This document shows positions 37,201 to 47,589 of a DNA stretch of 64,000 nucleotides, in pieces. Every line of letters starts with the position of its first letter. Positions within the stretch are counted from its first letter, which is position 1. Both the position numbers and the translations under genes were made by a program. The notes beneath the pieces are model-generated. The model saw only the letters and a program-made list of their open reading frames with translations, made no database searches and had not been told where the DNA came from. Location of the stretch: positions 11,209,933 to 11,273,932 of the forward strand of contig NC_132894.1 of assembly GCF_030463535.1 (NCBI RefSeq), written 5' to 3'. The stretch comes from Salminus brasiliensis (lineage: Eukaryota > Chordata > Actinopteri > Characiformes > Bryconidae).

Positions 37201-40200
37201 TCATATTTTTTTAAACCATGAAACATTCTGGATGATGGTTTAATACAATACTGTATGTTTTTTTTATAGAAATCATCTATAGCTCTTATCATTTTTCTGA
37301 GCTTTAGCTCTCAGCTTTCTACAGTTTATTTCTTTAGTTTATTATTTATTTATTTTCTTTCTTAAGTCTGCAGACGGCTGACCCAGCAGAGATTGTAAGT
37401 TATAATTAACCAGTAGGCTTCTCTCTTGTACACAGAAGCCCAGGAGACGGACCCGCTGAGCGGTGACGATCGGGGCAGCGTGTCCCTTACAGGTTGGGGG
37501 CTGACCTGGCAGCAACTTAGAGCACTCTTTACCAAGAGGCTGCTGTACGCCCTCCGTAGCCGCAGAGGATTCGTAGCGCAGGTACAGAACTACTTCAGAG
37601 TTAGTTTATTTTCAGAGCTTATTTTTGATAATTAAAAATGAGGCAACATCGGTATATTAAGCCAAAACCTGGAGCACTTCAAGCTTCGAGTTCAGCTGCT
37701 TTCAAAATGAGTTGGAAGATGGTAGAAGATGGTTGCTGTTCTTGTTTATTAAATATAATTTTAATGCTTGACTTTTTTCAGATTGTGCTGCCTGCATTGT
37801 TTGTCCTGATTGATCTGCTCTTCAGCCTCATTGTCCCACCCATGGGAAAGTATCCTGCTCTAGAGCTGCAACCATGGATGTATGGCGAACAGTTCACCTT
37901 CTTCAGGTATCCATACAGTCACAGTCCAACTGGCTTTCACATAAGCCATGCATACAATGTACAAATGTAGAAACATCACCCTTTATGTGTGACTAAATCC
38001 TACAGTTTATATTCTCCAGTGTAACATAAATGATTTTTTGATGCACAAACCATGGTTGTTCGCACTGTATGTGAAACGCTACCCCTTTGGACAGGTTAGT
38101 GCTTATGTCTACAGATAGTCCAGATATTTCCAGTAAAACCATTTTATTTGAAAAACAATGGCTGCTCCCAGAGTGCTTGGTGAAAACTGTAGCCCGTTAG
38201 CTATCTGTTATCTATCTGGTTGCTCTTTTGCAGGATTATGTTATATAAGTTACCAGATCTTCAAGAACCTTCTTTAAAGCATTTTATAGCCTCAAAGAAG
38301 TGACACATCCTAGCAGTTTGCAGATGCTGACCAGTTTTAGCATCCTGTGATTTCCAGGATGTAGAGAACTGTAACATGTAACCCTCCCTTGCACTTTTTG
38401 TCTTGCACTTTGTGCCTCGTGACTTTGTTTACATCTGCCATGTGCTCCATTCTCCATATCTATGTTTTTGTTTTCCTTCTGCCTCTGCCCTTGCACTGCC
38501 AGCTCTTTAGAGTTTCCACATGTTGCTTGTTTCTAGCCATGCCCCTTCTGTATTCTCCTCAAATGTTCTCCTCAAATGGGACTAGTCCGCCAGTAGTCCG
38601 CAATCGCAGGAAGTGGAATGTCTGGGGCAATGTCAGATTATATCTTAACACAACTGTTACAACTTTGTGCTACTTGATATAAAAGAAAAGTCTTCACTGT
38701 TCTCATTTTTCATAACATACTCTCTATGTCCAAATGTATGTGGATACCCCATCTAATGAATGCATTCAGCTGCTTTAAGTTGCACCCATTGCTGACACAG
38801 CTGAGCAAAAGCATGCACACAACTTGTGTAGTTCATGTAGAGAATATGACTCTCTGGAACAGATAAAGCCCCTACCAGCATTGAGCTGTGGGGCAGTGGG
38901 ACTTTGTTTTCTGGAATGATGATGCTCCATCCAATAATTTTGGGATGAGTTGGGGAGTTAAAGTGGGGGGGTGATCATCCAAACACCTGACATCACAGTG
39001 CTCTTGTCACTGAATGCAGTCAGATCCTCACAGAAAGGACAGGGACAGTTACTCTAACAAAGCAGGATGAACTCTTCTTTTTAATATTCTTGATTTCAAA
39101 AGAAACAATGAGCGTGCAGGTGTCCCAGTACTTTTGTCCATATAGTGTAAGAACCAGATGTGTAAGAACAAGGGGCGTTATACCTGCCCCTTATAATTCA
39201 TTTTACTTCAGTCTTGGATACACAAAGTGCATTATTAATATTATGCCATGTTGCCTCATTGACTTCTGGTAAATAAATGGTGTTATTTAATATCGCCATA
39301 TATTTCAAAGAAAAAAAGAAATATGGCAATGTCAGTTTTTGTGCAGCCCTACACAGTATACCTGCCTACTTAGACACCATTAAACCCCTGGCTATCAAAA
39401 ATGTGACATCAGTAGCCAGGTATATCTACAATCCACTGTGAAACATCACTGTACCCCTCACATCAGTCACATCAGACATTCAAAGGAACTGAAATTCAAA
39501 CTGATGTTATTAAACTGGCTCAAATCATACAATGTGTGCCTGGTTTTATGTTCCCCATAAACAGCCAGACCCTTCTCATTGTTCTCCCCTGATTTTTGTT
39601 CCCCCAACAGCAATGATGCCCCACGGGACCCTGCCATGCAAAATCTCCTTGGTGCTCTTCTGGACCCTCCAGGGTTTGGGACCAAATGCATGGCCTCAGA
39701 TATGTAGGACAATCCTCTTTCTCTATCAGCTTGCATGAACAAATTATTGTCTTGTAGTGTGATGTGTATGTAAATGGTGTGATATTGCATCTTCAGGCAG
39801 TCCCAGTGTGAGGAGGATAAAGCTGGGACCATGTTCAAATCCCCTCAGATCCCCTTCAGCATGTGGAAGCTCTTTAACAAGCCCAACTGGACGACAGATC
39901 AGCCATCTCCTGCCTGCGTGTGCAGCACTGAAGAAGTTCGCAGAATGCTACCTGACTGCCCAGAGGGAGCAGGAGGACTGCCACCACCACAGGTCATGAG
40001 CAAACCGTACAGCCCTGGTTACTCTGCCTAACAGTACGTTAGCTAACAGTTACACTAAAGCAGAAGCATAACCTGTGCTGCACAGCTTGTCAGGCTCCTT
40101 CCTTTGGATAAATTACACTAATGCTGACTATTGCAGCTTTCAGTAGAATATCCAGTCAAAGAAAAAAAATCAGCCCTGTTCAAAACCATGTGGAATAGAT

Positions 40201-43200
40201 AGTCACATAGCTTCAACAGAAAGGAAAAACTATTTAGAATAAGGGCCTGACTGACACAGATACAAAGTTCAAGGGGCTATTCTGATTATTCAGAACCAAT
40301 AATGTTTTTTTGCATTTTAATTTTATACACCTATAGTTTTAGTAGAACTATGTTTTACTGGCAGATTTGAAATAAAAAATGATTTTTTTTTATTATAAAG
40401 TAAACTTATTCACCAGAAAATTGCATTGTTTTACTGTTTAAACTTTAAACCTTTACTCTATCCATGGCTAACTTTTTCCATTTATTTGATACAGTGGCAA
40501 AAATGTCTGCAATGTCTGCTATTTTTAGTCAAATCAGATTGGTGAATTCTTTGTCGACAAAAATAATACAGTTAATATAATAATGCTATGATTACGCTAC
40601 ACAGTATTGAGGAACACAGTGGAACATCTTGACAAGGATTATGTTTTTTCAACTTTTACCATTAGGGGCAGTGAAGAATAAACTGGTGGTAAAATAAACT
40701 GGATAATTTAGATTAAAAACAGTGGAAAACATATGGATGTGTTATGAAGCTGGATCTTTATTCGGCAGCTTCTTTTAATTCTTCTTTTTTCCAAATGCAT
40801 GGAGGATATGGCATCTCTGATCATAAACAATGTCTGTTAAAATGTATAAGAATACTTGGAAGCAATGAGCAACTCTTTCACAAATCATTGAGGACCAAAT
40901 TAAATATTTTCTGCAAACATTGTAGCCTAGTTAGTGAATAAGCAGTTAATGATATGTATGAAACATAACAAAGTTAACTTCTAGATAAAGTGTTTGGTGT
41001 ATTGCTGCTCCTACAACCGCCACTTGATCCCCAAACAGTAGAGAACCTCTGCTTTAAAAGATATGTTTTTTTCTACAGATAAAGAGATCAACAGGTGACA
41101 CACTGCAGAATTTGACGGGGCGTAATATATCTGACTACCTCATCAAGACTTATCCTCAGATCCTGAAAAAAAGGTCAGATCTCCATTCAAATGTATCGTC
41201 TATGGAAACAAACTGAACATTCATTACGCAACTGAACACACTGTTTCTGTATCATTCCAGCATGAAGACTAAAAAATGGGTGAATGAGTTCAGGTGAGGC
41301 AGTTTAAATCTTTACTATTTAATAAACACTTGAGAAGAACTGATATCATATAAGTGTTTTCACACTCTGTTCTCAGGTATGGAGGTTTCTCTCTTGGTGG
41401 TAAAAGTTCTCAGACTCTGATAGACTCTCGTCAGCTGGAAGAGTCTGTAATGGCTATCAGAACACAGTACAAGATAACAGAGGTACATCACTAACATCTG
41501 AGACTTCTTAAAACTATAAGACCTTATGATTGATTTTTTTACCTGAACGTATGAATCAAATCTAGTTAGCAAAGCACCAGCAGGGATCAGTGTTGGACAA
41601 TTTGAAAGCCTTATTTTTGTATTTTTTTTACAGAACAGCTCCCTGAATCAGCTTTTGGACAGATTACCAGACCTTTTCACTGGCCTCAGTAGTCAAAACA
41701 ATGTTAAGGTAAAAAAAAAGAGACAAGAGTGGACGAAACCTACTTATACAACCCAGTAAAATGTAACCAATGCAAAGTGATGCCTTGCCTTTCTGTCCTC
41801 TAGGTGTGGTATAACAACAAAGGTTGGCATGCGATGGTGTCATTTGTTAACATCATGAACAACGGTCTGCTGCGGGCTAGCCTCCCTCCTGGACCAGCCA
41901 GACAGAACCATGGAATAACAGCCTACAACCACCCTCTGAATCTCACCAAGGAGCAGCTCACAGATATGGTCTTGTATGTACAATTTTTTATGTGTCATTG
42001 CTAGACATGTGCTGATACTCAGTAATGACTATAAATAAATATCGCACCATTAAAAACACACATTATTGCTTCAGATTCGCCCATTTGCCTATTGTATTTT
42101 TATTTTTTATTATCAATTTTGCAATGTTGTGCAAAGGTTATGGCACTCCAAGAGATTTGAGCTTTCAGATAACTTTAACCAAGGTACTTGCAAAGACTAT
42201 GGCTTGTTCACAGTAATTGTAAGCAAAGGCCAGGTGATGCCAATTTCAAAGCTTTTTAGTAAATACTCCCAACGCAAACCTTATAACAACAATCAGCTGC
42301 TGTTATGCTTTCAGATGAACATCTAAACAAGCCTAATTTTGTAAATGAGTCCTGTGGACTGATAACATTCAAGAACGTTATACAACCAAAGGGGGTGTAT
42401 GGGAATATGGGCCCCATATATTTTCATATTGGCACATGTTTAGCCTCATATCAGCTGATTACTGCTGAAAGCAAGAAACATTCCTAAAGCACAAGATGTT
42501 TTATGTAATATTCTCTCTTACTCACTTTCTCACTTTCTTCAGGATGACCACCTCAGTGGATGTCCTGTTGTCCATATGTGTGATTTTTGCCATGTCCCTT
42601 GTGCCAGCGAGTTTCGTGCTCTTTCTGATTGAGGAGAGAGTCAGCAAGGCTAAACATCTCCAGTTTGTTAGTGGGGTCAAGCCTATTCTGTACTGGACTG
42701 CAAACTTTGTCTGGGATATGGTCAGTTTCTACATGACTTTTCATACACAGTCATATATTTAATACAGCTGTAATTCCTTTGTCTCATGTCTATTGGTTTG
42801 TCTTCTATTTGAGCAGCTGAATTACACTGTGCCTGCTACCTTGGTGGTCCTCATCTTCATTGGCTTCCAGCAGCAGGCTTATGTATCAGAAAAAAACCTT
42901 CCTGCGCTAGTGCTGTTGCTCCTGCTATATGGGTAAGGGTAATATAGCTGAACAGTAGCATAATAACTGTGGCACCTGGAACATTTATGTATTTACTTTT
43001 TTTCTTCACCCTAGGGCATGTTTGAAGTCATAGAAGCTTCTATTATGTAAAAATCAGTAAAGATCATTACTTAACAACTCAGTGCCAGTTTCAGTAAAAA
43101 GCCAGTGTACATATATTAAATAACTAAAGTGTGTATTTCTATTTACTGCTGCAGTTGGGCAATCACTCCACTCATGTACCCTGCCTCGTTTGTCTTCTCC

Positions 43201-46200
43201 GTGCCCAGCACGGCCTACGTGACGCTCACCTCCATCAACCTCTTCATCGGCATTAATGGCAGTATAGCCACTTTTGTTTTGGAGCTCTTCACCAATGAGG
43301 TACACAAAGGCATACATTAGAAAGGTCCCTGTTAAGCTGTATTTTGTCAGTGCAATACTATTTGACCCCGTTTACACCTGATTACTTCATGAGTAACAGG
43401 ATTATATCTGAAGTAGGCCAAGCCACATTAAACTGCAAGTGTAAACACACCCAAGACGCTATATGAAAAAAAAAAGACTCACTCTAACCACTTCAGGAGG
43501 TGGTCTGAGCTGCATTTGAGCCACATGTTATAGCAGTATAGCATCCATCTCTCCATGATGCATTTGACAACCAAAGCTCTTTTCAGTACAACCGAAACAG
43601 ACTAAATGGAGATGCTATTGATTACTGAGTGTAATTGCATATGTCTAGGATCTGGATTGCATCCTGATAAGATTTTAGTCACATGCAATGACCAGGTGTA
43701 AACAGGGTCTTTGTCATAGCTATGAATGGCAAAACACTATTATTGGTAAAACCGAGAACAAGACAGTAATAGACTTTTTTAAATATAGAGATTAAAATAG
43801 AGATTTTCCATCTAGCTCAGATGCAGAGTTTGCTGACCATTGTTCTCTTAACATTTGCTTCTATTTTCAGCATTTAAAGGAGGTCAACAGGATCCTAAAG
43901 AAGGTCTTTCTGATATTTCCTCACTTCTGTCTTGGTCGAGGTCTTATTGACATGGCAAAAAACCAGGCAATGGCAGATGCTCTCCAGAGGCTTGGTAAAT
44001 GCTACATGCCAAGTCCTATTGTAGCCACACCGATAAGCAGTAATGCAATCAAACTATTTTGGGACAAGTGTTTCATTTTGTGAATGTCAAAAGCTTTTTT
44101 CCTTTCTGCTCACACAAGTGGCCCAAGATGTATTTCTGCCCATTCAAAGCAGTGGTTTCAGTTGCTTGCTGTAAAAGCAGTAATAGCTTTTTTTTTTTTT
44201 TTTTTTTTCTTTTGTACACAGGAACCAAGCAGACACTGGAGCCACTGGCGTGGGATTTTGTGGGGAAGAACTTGTTTGCCATGGCTGTGGAGGGCATAGT
44301 CTTCTTCATTTTTACCATACTGTTACAATATAAGTTTTTTATACGTTTCAGGTATAATACGTGTTTTAGAACCTAGTGTTGAAATACTAAATATTTTCTC
44401 ATATAACATTTCATACGTTACTGTTTTATTAACATCATTCCTAATGCTTTGTAGTTTTCTTAATCATTGTAAAATAATCTACAGTCTGTAGAATCTTGTT
44501 GTGTAGGTTTTGTACTATTGGAAACACTGATTTCTCCTAGGCTGCCATGGCTTGAGCCTGTCCTGCCACCTTTGGGACCAGAGGATGAGGATGTAGGGCG
44601 GGAGAGAGATCGCGTTAAGAATGGAAGGACTCAGGATGATATTCTCACTCTTATAGACTTGAGCAAGGTTTGTGATTTCCAGCCAAAATACCAAACATTA
44701 AGGATTATGACAGATAGCAATGATATGTAAATTAGCTAAAAGTAGATAACTTAATAGTAGGTAAATTCCTAGTTTATTTAATTATGACTTAAGTTAAGTT
44801 AGCCTACTACACTGTGTACAGTTTTTCCTTTCTCATATCTCTACAGGTGTATAAAGCCGGAAAGAAGCCAGCTGTGGACCGGCTATGTCTTGGCATTCCT
44901 CGAGGAGAGGTGTGAGAAATGCGAAGTGTATGATGTAAACTGTCAGTGAAAACTTTGAGTAAAGTGGATAGAAAATAGTTTTTCCCCATAACTTAAATGT
45001 ACAGGGTTTTCACTATCACATTTAGACTGTGAATGCAATTTATGAATGATTACCTACTAGCATAAAAATATAATAAAATATTTAATACCTTTATATAATA
45101 AAAATGTTAAAACATAGATCATAAAATCATTAAAAAATGTTGGCCTTCAATCCATCGTCAGGAGAGGAGTTCCTTAGCAGTCCTTAGCAGTGGAGAGTTT
45201 AAGAGAGTGGCAAGAGAGTTTTAATAGCCCCAATGTCTCAGGGTGGGTAGGATGGTAGCACTTTATATATTCATAATTTCCCAATTTTGTAATAATGCCA
45301 AGAAATGTAATAAAATTTTGCATGTACATTTTATTACCTTAAAATTGTAATAAAATGTATTAATGCAATACAGGTTCTTGACTTTTAATGCAATACCAAT
45401 TTTGCCAATAATGCTATAACATGCTATATTATTGGGATGGTAGCACTATATATACTAAACTATATATATTTGCATTTGTTTTTGTATGTCAGTGCTTCGG
45501 GCTGCTTGGAGTAAATGGAGCTGGGAAGACTTCTACTTTCCTTATGCTGACGGGAGACACCAGTGTAACCCATGGAGATGCTTTCCTCTGCAACCACAGG
45601 TCAGCTTCATCTTTTACATATTGACATGTTTACAAATACAGTCCCTGACTATGTGTGGACTGTGTATTATGTTTGCAGTATTAGCGCTGCTTTTAACGGC
45701 AACCTGGTCTCTCTATTTGAAACTTCAGTGTGCTGACTGACATGGATCGGGTCCATCAGCTTATGGGCTACTGTCCTCAGTTTGATGCTATTAATGACCT
45801 TTTGACTGGAAGAGAGCACCTGGAGTTCTATGCTCGATTGAGAGGAGTCCCTGAAGCATATGTGGCAAAGGTACTAGATCACTGAAATAGAACACATTGC
45901 TGTATGTATATAAAGAAGCAGTTAGTCCAGTTTGCAGCACTTTTAAGTTGGTGAGAATGAATAAAAGACGATGGTCAGCCTTTTGATGCCTCAGCAACAT
46001 TAATAATTGATCTTTGTTGCATAGGTCGCTCAGTGGGGGGTGAAAAAGCTGGGACTGACCCAGTACGCTGACCGAGAAGCAGGAGGTTACAGTGGAGGCA
46101 ATAAACGCAAGCTCTCAACTGCCATTTCTCTTATCGGAGCTCCACCTGTGGTCTTTCTGGTTAGCTTTGATTCACATGATCATGATTGCTATGATTTTCT

Positions 46201-47589
46201 TTCAGTAAACCTTTGGATTAAAAAAATATTTTACCATGTATTTATTTTTTATAATTATAATATTATGTATTACATTATTTTATATTTTTTCATGGCATGT
46301 GAATTTCAGGATGAGCCCACAACAGGAATGGACCCAAAAGCTAAGCGCTTTCTGTGGAACTGTATCCACAGTGTTATCAAAGAAGGCCGAGCTGTCGTTC
46401 TCACATCCCATAGGTATTCTGGCATTCCAACATTTAGTGCTGGTTTCCAGAAAAGGGACAGCATTCTGTGTAGTCTAGGACTTGTCTTAAACCAATCAAT
46501 AAAGTTTACAGCAGAACAGCATTGTCCTCTGTGCTGAATCCTCTTTTCTTTTCTGTGCAGCATGGAAGAGTGTGAGGCACTCTGCACTCGAATGGCCATC
46601 ATGGTCAATGGCAGGTTCCAGTGCCTAGGTTCAGTGCAGCATCTCAAGAACAGGTACCAGCCACAATTCTGTAGAACAATCCAAATCTGTAAAAAAATTC
46701 CTGCAAAAAATAATCATCATGTCTGTGTGTTGCATGATAATGATTATCTAACATGCTGTCCCATTTTGCAAGACTATCTTAAGGCTCCTTTTGTTCTTCT
46801 CATTTAAACAGATTTGGAGATGGCTACACTATTATCCTTCGCCTGTCTGCACCCTCAAAGGAACCCTGCCCTGTGGATGCCTATATCAAAAAGTCTTTTC
46901 CTGGAATAGAGCTAAAGGAGAGACACCACAATGTTCTGCAGTATCAGCTGCCATCTAATGCTTGCTCCCTGGCACGTGTGTTTGATGTTCTATCAAACAA
47001 CTATGAAGAGCTGGGAATTTCAGACTATTCTATCTCTCAGACGACGCTGGACCAGGTTAGAAAATATGATGACATGTAATAATACAAGATGTGCTGGCTA
47101 TAACTAAGGCTAAATGTAAGATTTCCTCACACATCCTCACACCTTCTGCCACAGGTATTTGTCAATTTTGCCAAAGAGCAGACGGATGACGATGACCAGC
47201 TAAGTGGAGTAGCAGTAAACGGTGGACCAGTGGCAGCTCAAACCCGCAGACCTCAATCCAGACGTAGCATCCAACCTCATCCGACCACTACACCATCTCC
47301 TAGTGCTTCTCCTGAACCCAGCAGGTCACCCTCCCCAGTCAGGGCAGCTCAACCACCTCGTCCCCAATCACCGAGCAAATCTAGTCAGCCAAAAGCTGGA
47401 GGCTCAAAGAGTAAAGAAGGCAAACGTAGCGGCCAGTCAGAAGCAAAGCAGCCTCAGCAGATACAAATGCAGCCTATGCTGGAGTCTTCAGGCAATGGAC
47501 CGAAGCGATCAGACGGAGAGCGCTCTCAGAGCAAAGACCCTACCAAGCTTTTTCTGGTTAAGCCCAAACCACAAGACAGCAAGATGTGA
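21079..47589 (+). CDS. abca7: ATP-binding cassette subfamily A member 7, 49 coding exons, about 2346 aa
   Basis: Full-size ABCA transporter that exports phospholipid and cholesterol to apolipoproteins; in mammals it also affects phagocytosis and Alzheimer risk. Order: TM1, large extracellular domain 1, TMD1, NBD1, linker, TM7, extracellular domain 2, TMD2, NBD2, C-terminal tail. The parts are detailed in separate entries. Both NBDs keep intact Walker A, signature and Walker B, so it should be ATP-competent. The start [20 protein letters not shown] matches ABCA1/ABCA7 N-termini. ABCA1 is very close, but ABCA7 is chosen because the neighbours r3hdm4, kiss1r, apba3 and pex11g are 19p13 genes, and because of details such as Leu after the Walker A TTT. 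The summed exons are divisible by 3. It is longer than human ABCA7 (2146 aa), partly through the C-terminal extension. The symbol rests mainly on synteny. Confidence 0.92.
22206..22537. mobile_element. CACTATATGGACAAAAG-ended MITE, copy in abca7 intron 2
   Basis: It starts CACTATATGGACAAAAG at 22206 and ends ATTTGGACATATAGTG at 22537, so the ends form an imperfect terminal inverted repeat. About 330 bp, noncoding, with GTCAGCAATGGGTGCA-type interior text shared with other copies near 36700, 38722 and 47906. Confidence 0.75.
22790..23092. mobile_element. Degraded dispersed fish repeat in abca7 intron 3
   Basis: It contains ACCATATAGGAGCACTTTG, CATCTGTTTCTCTGCATAC, a GCAGTGTCACTGCAGTGCTG stretch and a CACCCAAATAATACCTGCT stretch. 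I recognise these as a common teleost dispersed element. The ends are worn and the boundaries approximate. Confidence 0.5.
25185..25278. repeat. (CA)n-(TA)n microsatellite in abca7 intron 6
   Basis: About 25 bases of CA repeat pass into more than 50 bases of nearly pure TA repeat. Likely polymorphic, and able to extrude as a cruciform. Confidence 0.9.
26131..26448. mobile_element. Nonautonomous inverted-repeat element (CTGATCAGCC family), copy 2
   Basis: The left end ACTGATCAGCCAAAAAATTAA (26131 onward) is matched in inverted orientation by ATGTTATGGTTGATCTG ending near 26447. The interior shares words with 14026-14408. It lies in abca7 intron 7 and has no coding capacity. Confidence 0.65.
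27449..27824. mobile_element. GACCCCGTTTACACCTG-type MITE, copy 1 (abca7 intron 9)
   Basis: The right end CAGGTGTAAACAGGGTC (27808-27824) is the inverted match of the GACCCC...CACCTG left end at 27449. The interior CTCAAATGCAGCTCAAGCCA is shared, in inverse orientation, with the copy at 43364-43709. About 376 bp, noncoding. Confidence 0.7.
29285..29475. repeat. Dispersed repeat in abca7 intron 13
   Basis: AGCGAAATGTGTCCTCCGC, GCATTTAACCCATCTGTG, GGGGCAGTGAGTACACAC and AGAGCGGTGGGCAGCC are words of a very common fish dispersed element. The rest of this 1.4-kb intron, to 30665, is AT-rich with nothing else recognisable. Confidence 0.5.
30666..32311 (+). other. abca7: abca7 exons 14-17: transmembrane domain 1
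   Basis: Exons 30666-30888, 31204-31425, 31717-31921, 32198-32311, residues about 635-889. Successive hydrophobic segments include [51 protein letters not shown] and a segment before [35 protein letters not shown] is the conserved cytosolic coupling region. The stretch after the last TM ([18 protein letters not shown]) is shorter than in ABCA1. Confidence 0.9.
32397..32452. repeat. Short dispersed repeat fragment in abca7 intron 17
   Basis: TCCTTTATTAGTCCCGCAG followed by TGGGGAAATT is a sequence I recognise as a recurrent piece of fish repeats, possibly the tail of a retroposon. The rest of the intron to 33228 holds a polypyrimidine stretch near 32765-32820 and nothing coding. Confidence 0.45.
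33229..34707 (+). other. abca7: abca7 exons 18-22: nucleotide-binding domain 1
   Basis: Exons 33229-33400, 33509-33640, 33906-34045, 34137-34274, 34499-34707, residues about 890-1153. Walker [11 protein letters not shown] is at about 937-946, split from the following residue by an intron. The Q-loop region is [12 protein letters not shown], the signature LSGGMQRK is at 1036-1043, Walker B VVILDEP at 1056-1062, followed by [11 protein letters not shown], with the switch histidine in [10 protein letters not shown]. All catalytic elements are present. The Leu after TTT agrees with ABCA7, where ABCA1 has Met. Confidence 0.95.
36368..36489. repeat. 51-bp inverted repeat (hairpin) in abca7 intron 25
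   Basis: 36368-36418 and 36439-36489 are reverse complements over 51 bases with four mismatches, all transitions, around a 20-base loop. The arms begin and end with CACAGCAGGC / GCCTGCTGTG. It lies about 60 bases upstream of the proposed micro-exon. It could be a palindromic MITE remnant or a transcript hairpin. Confidence 0.9.
36700..37163. mobile_element. CACTATATGGACAAAAG-family MITE, copy in abca7 intron 26
   Basis: It begins CACTATATAGACAAAAGTAT at 36700 and ends CTTTTGGACATATATTG near 37163. About 464 bp. The interior shares the GAAGGACAGGCTTTCTA-type and CACCACCCCACCTCATCCCC stretches with the copy at 47906-48378. Confidence 0.75.
38722..39147. mobile_element. CACTATATGGACAAAAG-family MITE, inverted copy in abca7 intron 28
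   Basis: It lies in the opposite orientation: it starts TATGTCCAAATGTATGTGG near 38725 and ends AGTACTTTTGTCCATATAGTG at 39147. The interior holds GCACCCATTGCTGACACAG, the reverse complement of text in the other copies. Confidence 0.7.
39993..41078. other. abca7 intron 30, AT-rich
   Basis: About 1.1 kb without recognisable repeat ends or coding exon; several T/A tracts. Confidence 0.5.
42543..44351 (+). other. abca7: abca7 exons 36-40: transmembrane domain 2
   Basis: Exons 42543-42720, 42817-42932, 43155-43299, 43871-43994, 44222-44351, residues about 1633-1863. Hydrophobic segments include [20 protein letters not shown], the [15 protein letters not shown] segment, [39 protein letters not shown] and [40 protein letters not shown] is the conserved cytosolic helix. 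The acceptor of the last exon follows a long T-tract at 44190-44208. Confidence 0.92.
43364..43709. mobile_element. GACCCCGTTTACACCTG-type MITE, copy 2 (abca7 intron 38)
   Basis: The left end GACCCCGTTTACACCTG (43364-43380) and right end CAGGTGTAAACAGGGTC (43693-43709) form a 17-bp terminal inverted repeat with one mismatch. About 346 bp, noncoding. The best preserved copy of this family in the window. Confidence 0.85.
44541..46653 (+). other. abca7: abca7 exons 41-47: nucleotide-binding domain 2
   Basis: Exons 44541-44667, 44847-44909, 45493-45599, 45729-45870, 46025-46159, 46310-46413, 46561-46653, residues about 1864-2120. It begins with [14 protein letters not shown] and the [18 protein letters not shown] lead-in. 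Walker [11 protein letters not shown] is at 1933-1942, Q-loop [10 protein letters not shown], signature YSGGNKRK at 2032-2039, Walker B VVFLDEP at 2052-2058 then [10 protein letters not shown], and [19 protein letters not shown] carries the switch histidine. All motifs are intact. Confidence 0.95.
46812..47589 (+). other. abca7: abca7 exons 48-49: C-terminal domain and Pro/Ser/Lys-rich tail
   Basis: Exons 46812-47055 and 47155-47589, residues about 2121-2346. The first exon carries the family small domain with [12 protein letters not shown] and [10 protein letters not shown]. The last exon starts VFVNFAKEQ, the VFVNFA motif needed in ABCA1 for apoA-I-dependent efflux. It then continues for about 135 residues of low-complexity Pro, Ser, Arg, Lys and Gln and ends KPKPQDSKM. 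Human ABCA1 and ABCA7 stop much sooner with other C-termini. The whole stretch is one uninterrupted frame continuous with the acceptor at 47154, so it is probably translated. Confidence 0.85.

Larger units (their letters stand above)
34802..37581 (+). other. abca7: abca7 exons 23-27: regulatory linker
   Basis: Exons 34802-34859, 35047-35249, 35661-35775, 36551-36574 (micro-exon) and 37436-37581, residues about 1154-1335. It carries the Ser/Asp-rich [11 protein letters not shown] stretch, the small domain ending [16 protein letters not shown], an acidic Pro-rich linker, ETDPLSG, and the basic LRSRRGF entering TM7. The 24-nt micro-exon (8 codons, GWKRPSRT) keeps the frame, and its inclusion is optional. 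Confidence 0.8.
37782..41973 (+). other. abca7: abca7 exons 28-35: TM7 and extracellular domain 2
   Basis: Exons 37782-37906, 39611-39703, 39797-39992, 41079-41173, 41261-41293, 41377-41482, 41634-41708, 41804-41973, residues about 1336-1632. TM7 is [20 protein letters not shown] (from 1336). The ectodomain has [78 protein letters not shown] and [11 protein letters not shown], matching ABCA1/7 block for block. The exon of 33 nt (41261-41293) is unusually small but conserved in sequence. Confidence 0.9.

Noticed and set aside
37374-37395. Possible extra abca7 exon ending before gtaagt at 37395
   Set aside because: Acceptors upstream give either an in-frame stop or a phase that cannot join the exon at 37436.
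39467-39838. 123-codon open frame on the - strand
   Set aside because: It overlaps the antisense of real abca7 exons 39611-39703 and 39797 onward; the sense strand carries conserved ECD2 sequence, so this is a shadow.
46306-46647. 113-codon open frame on the - strand
   Set aside because: Antisense shadow of abca7 NBD2 exons carrying the Walker B and switch histidine regions.
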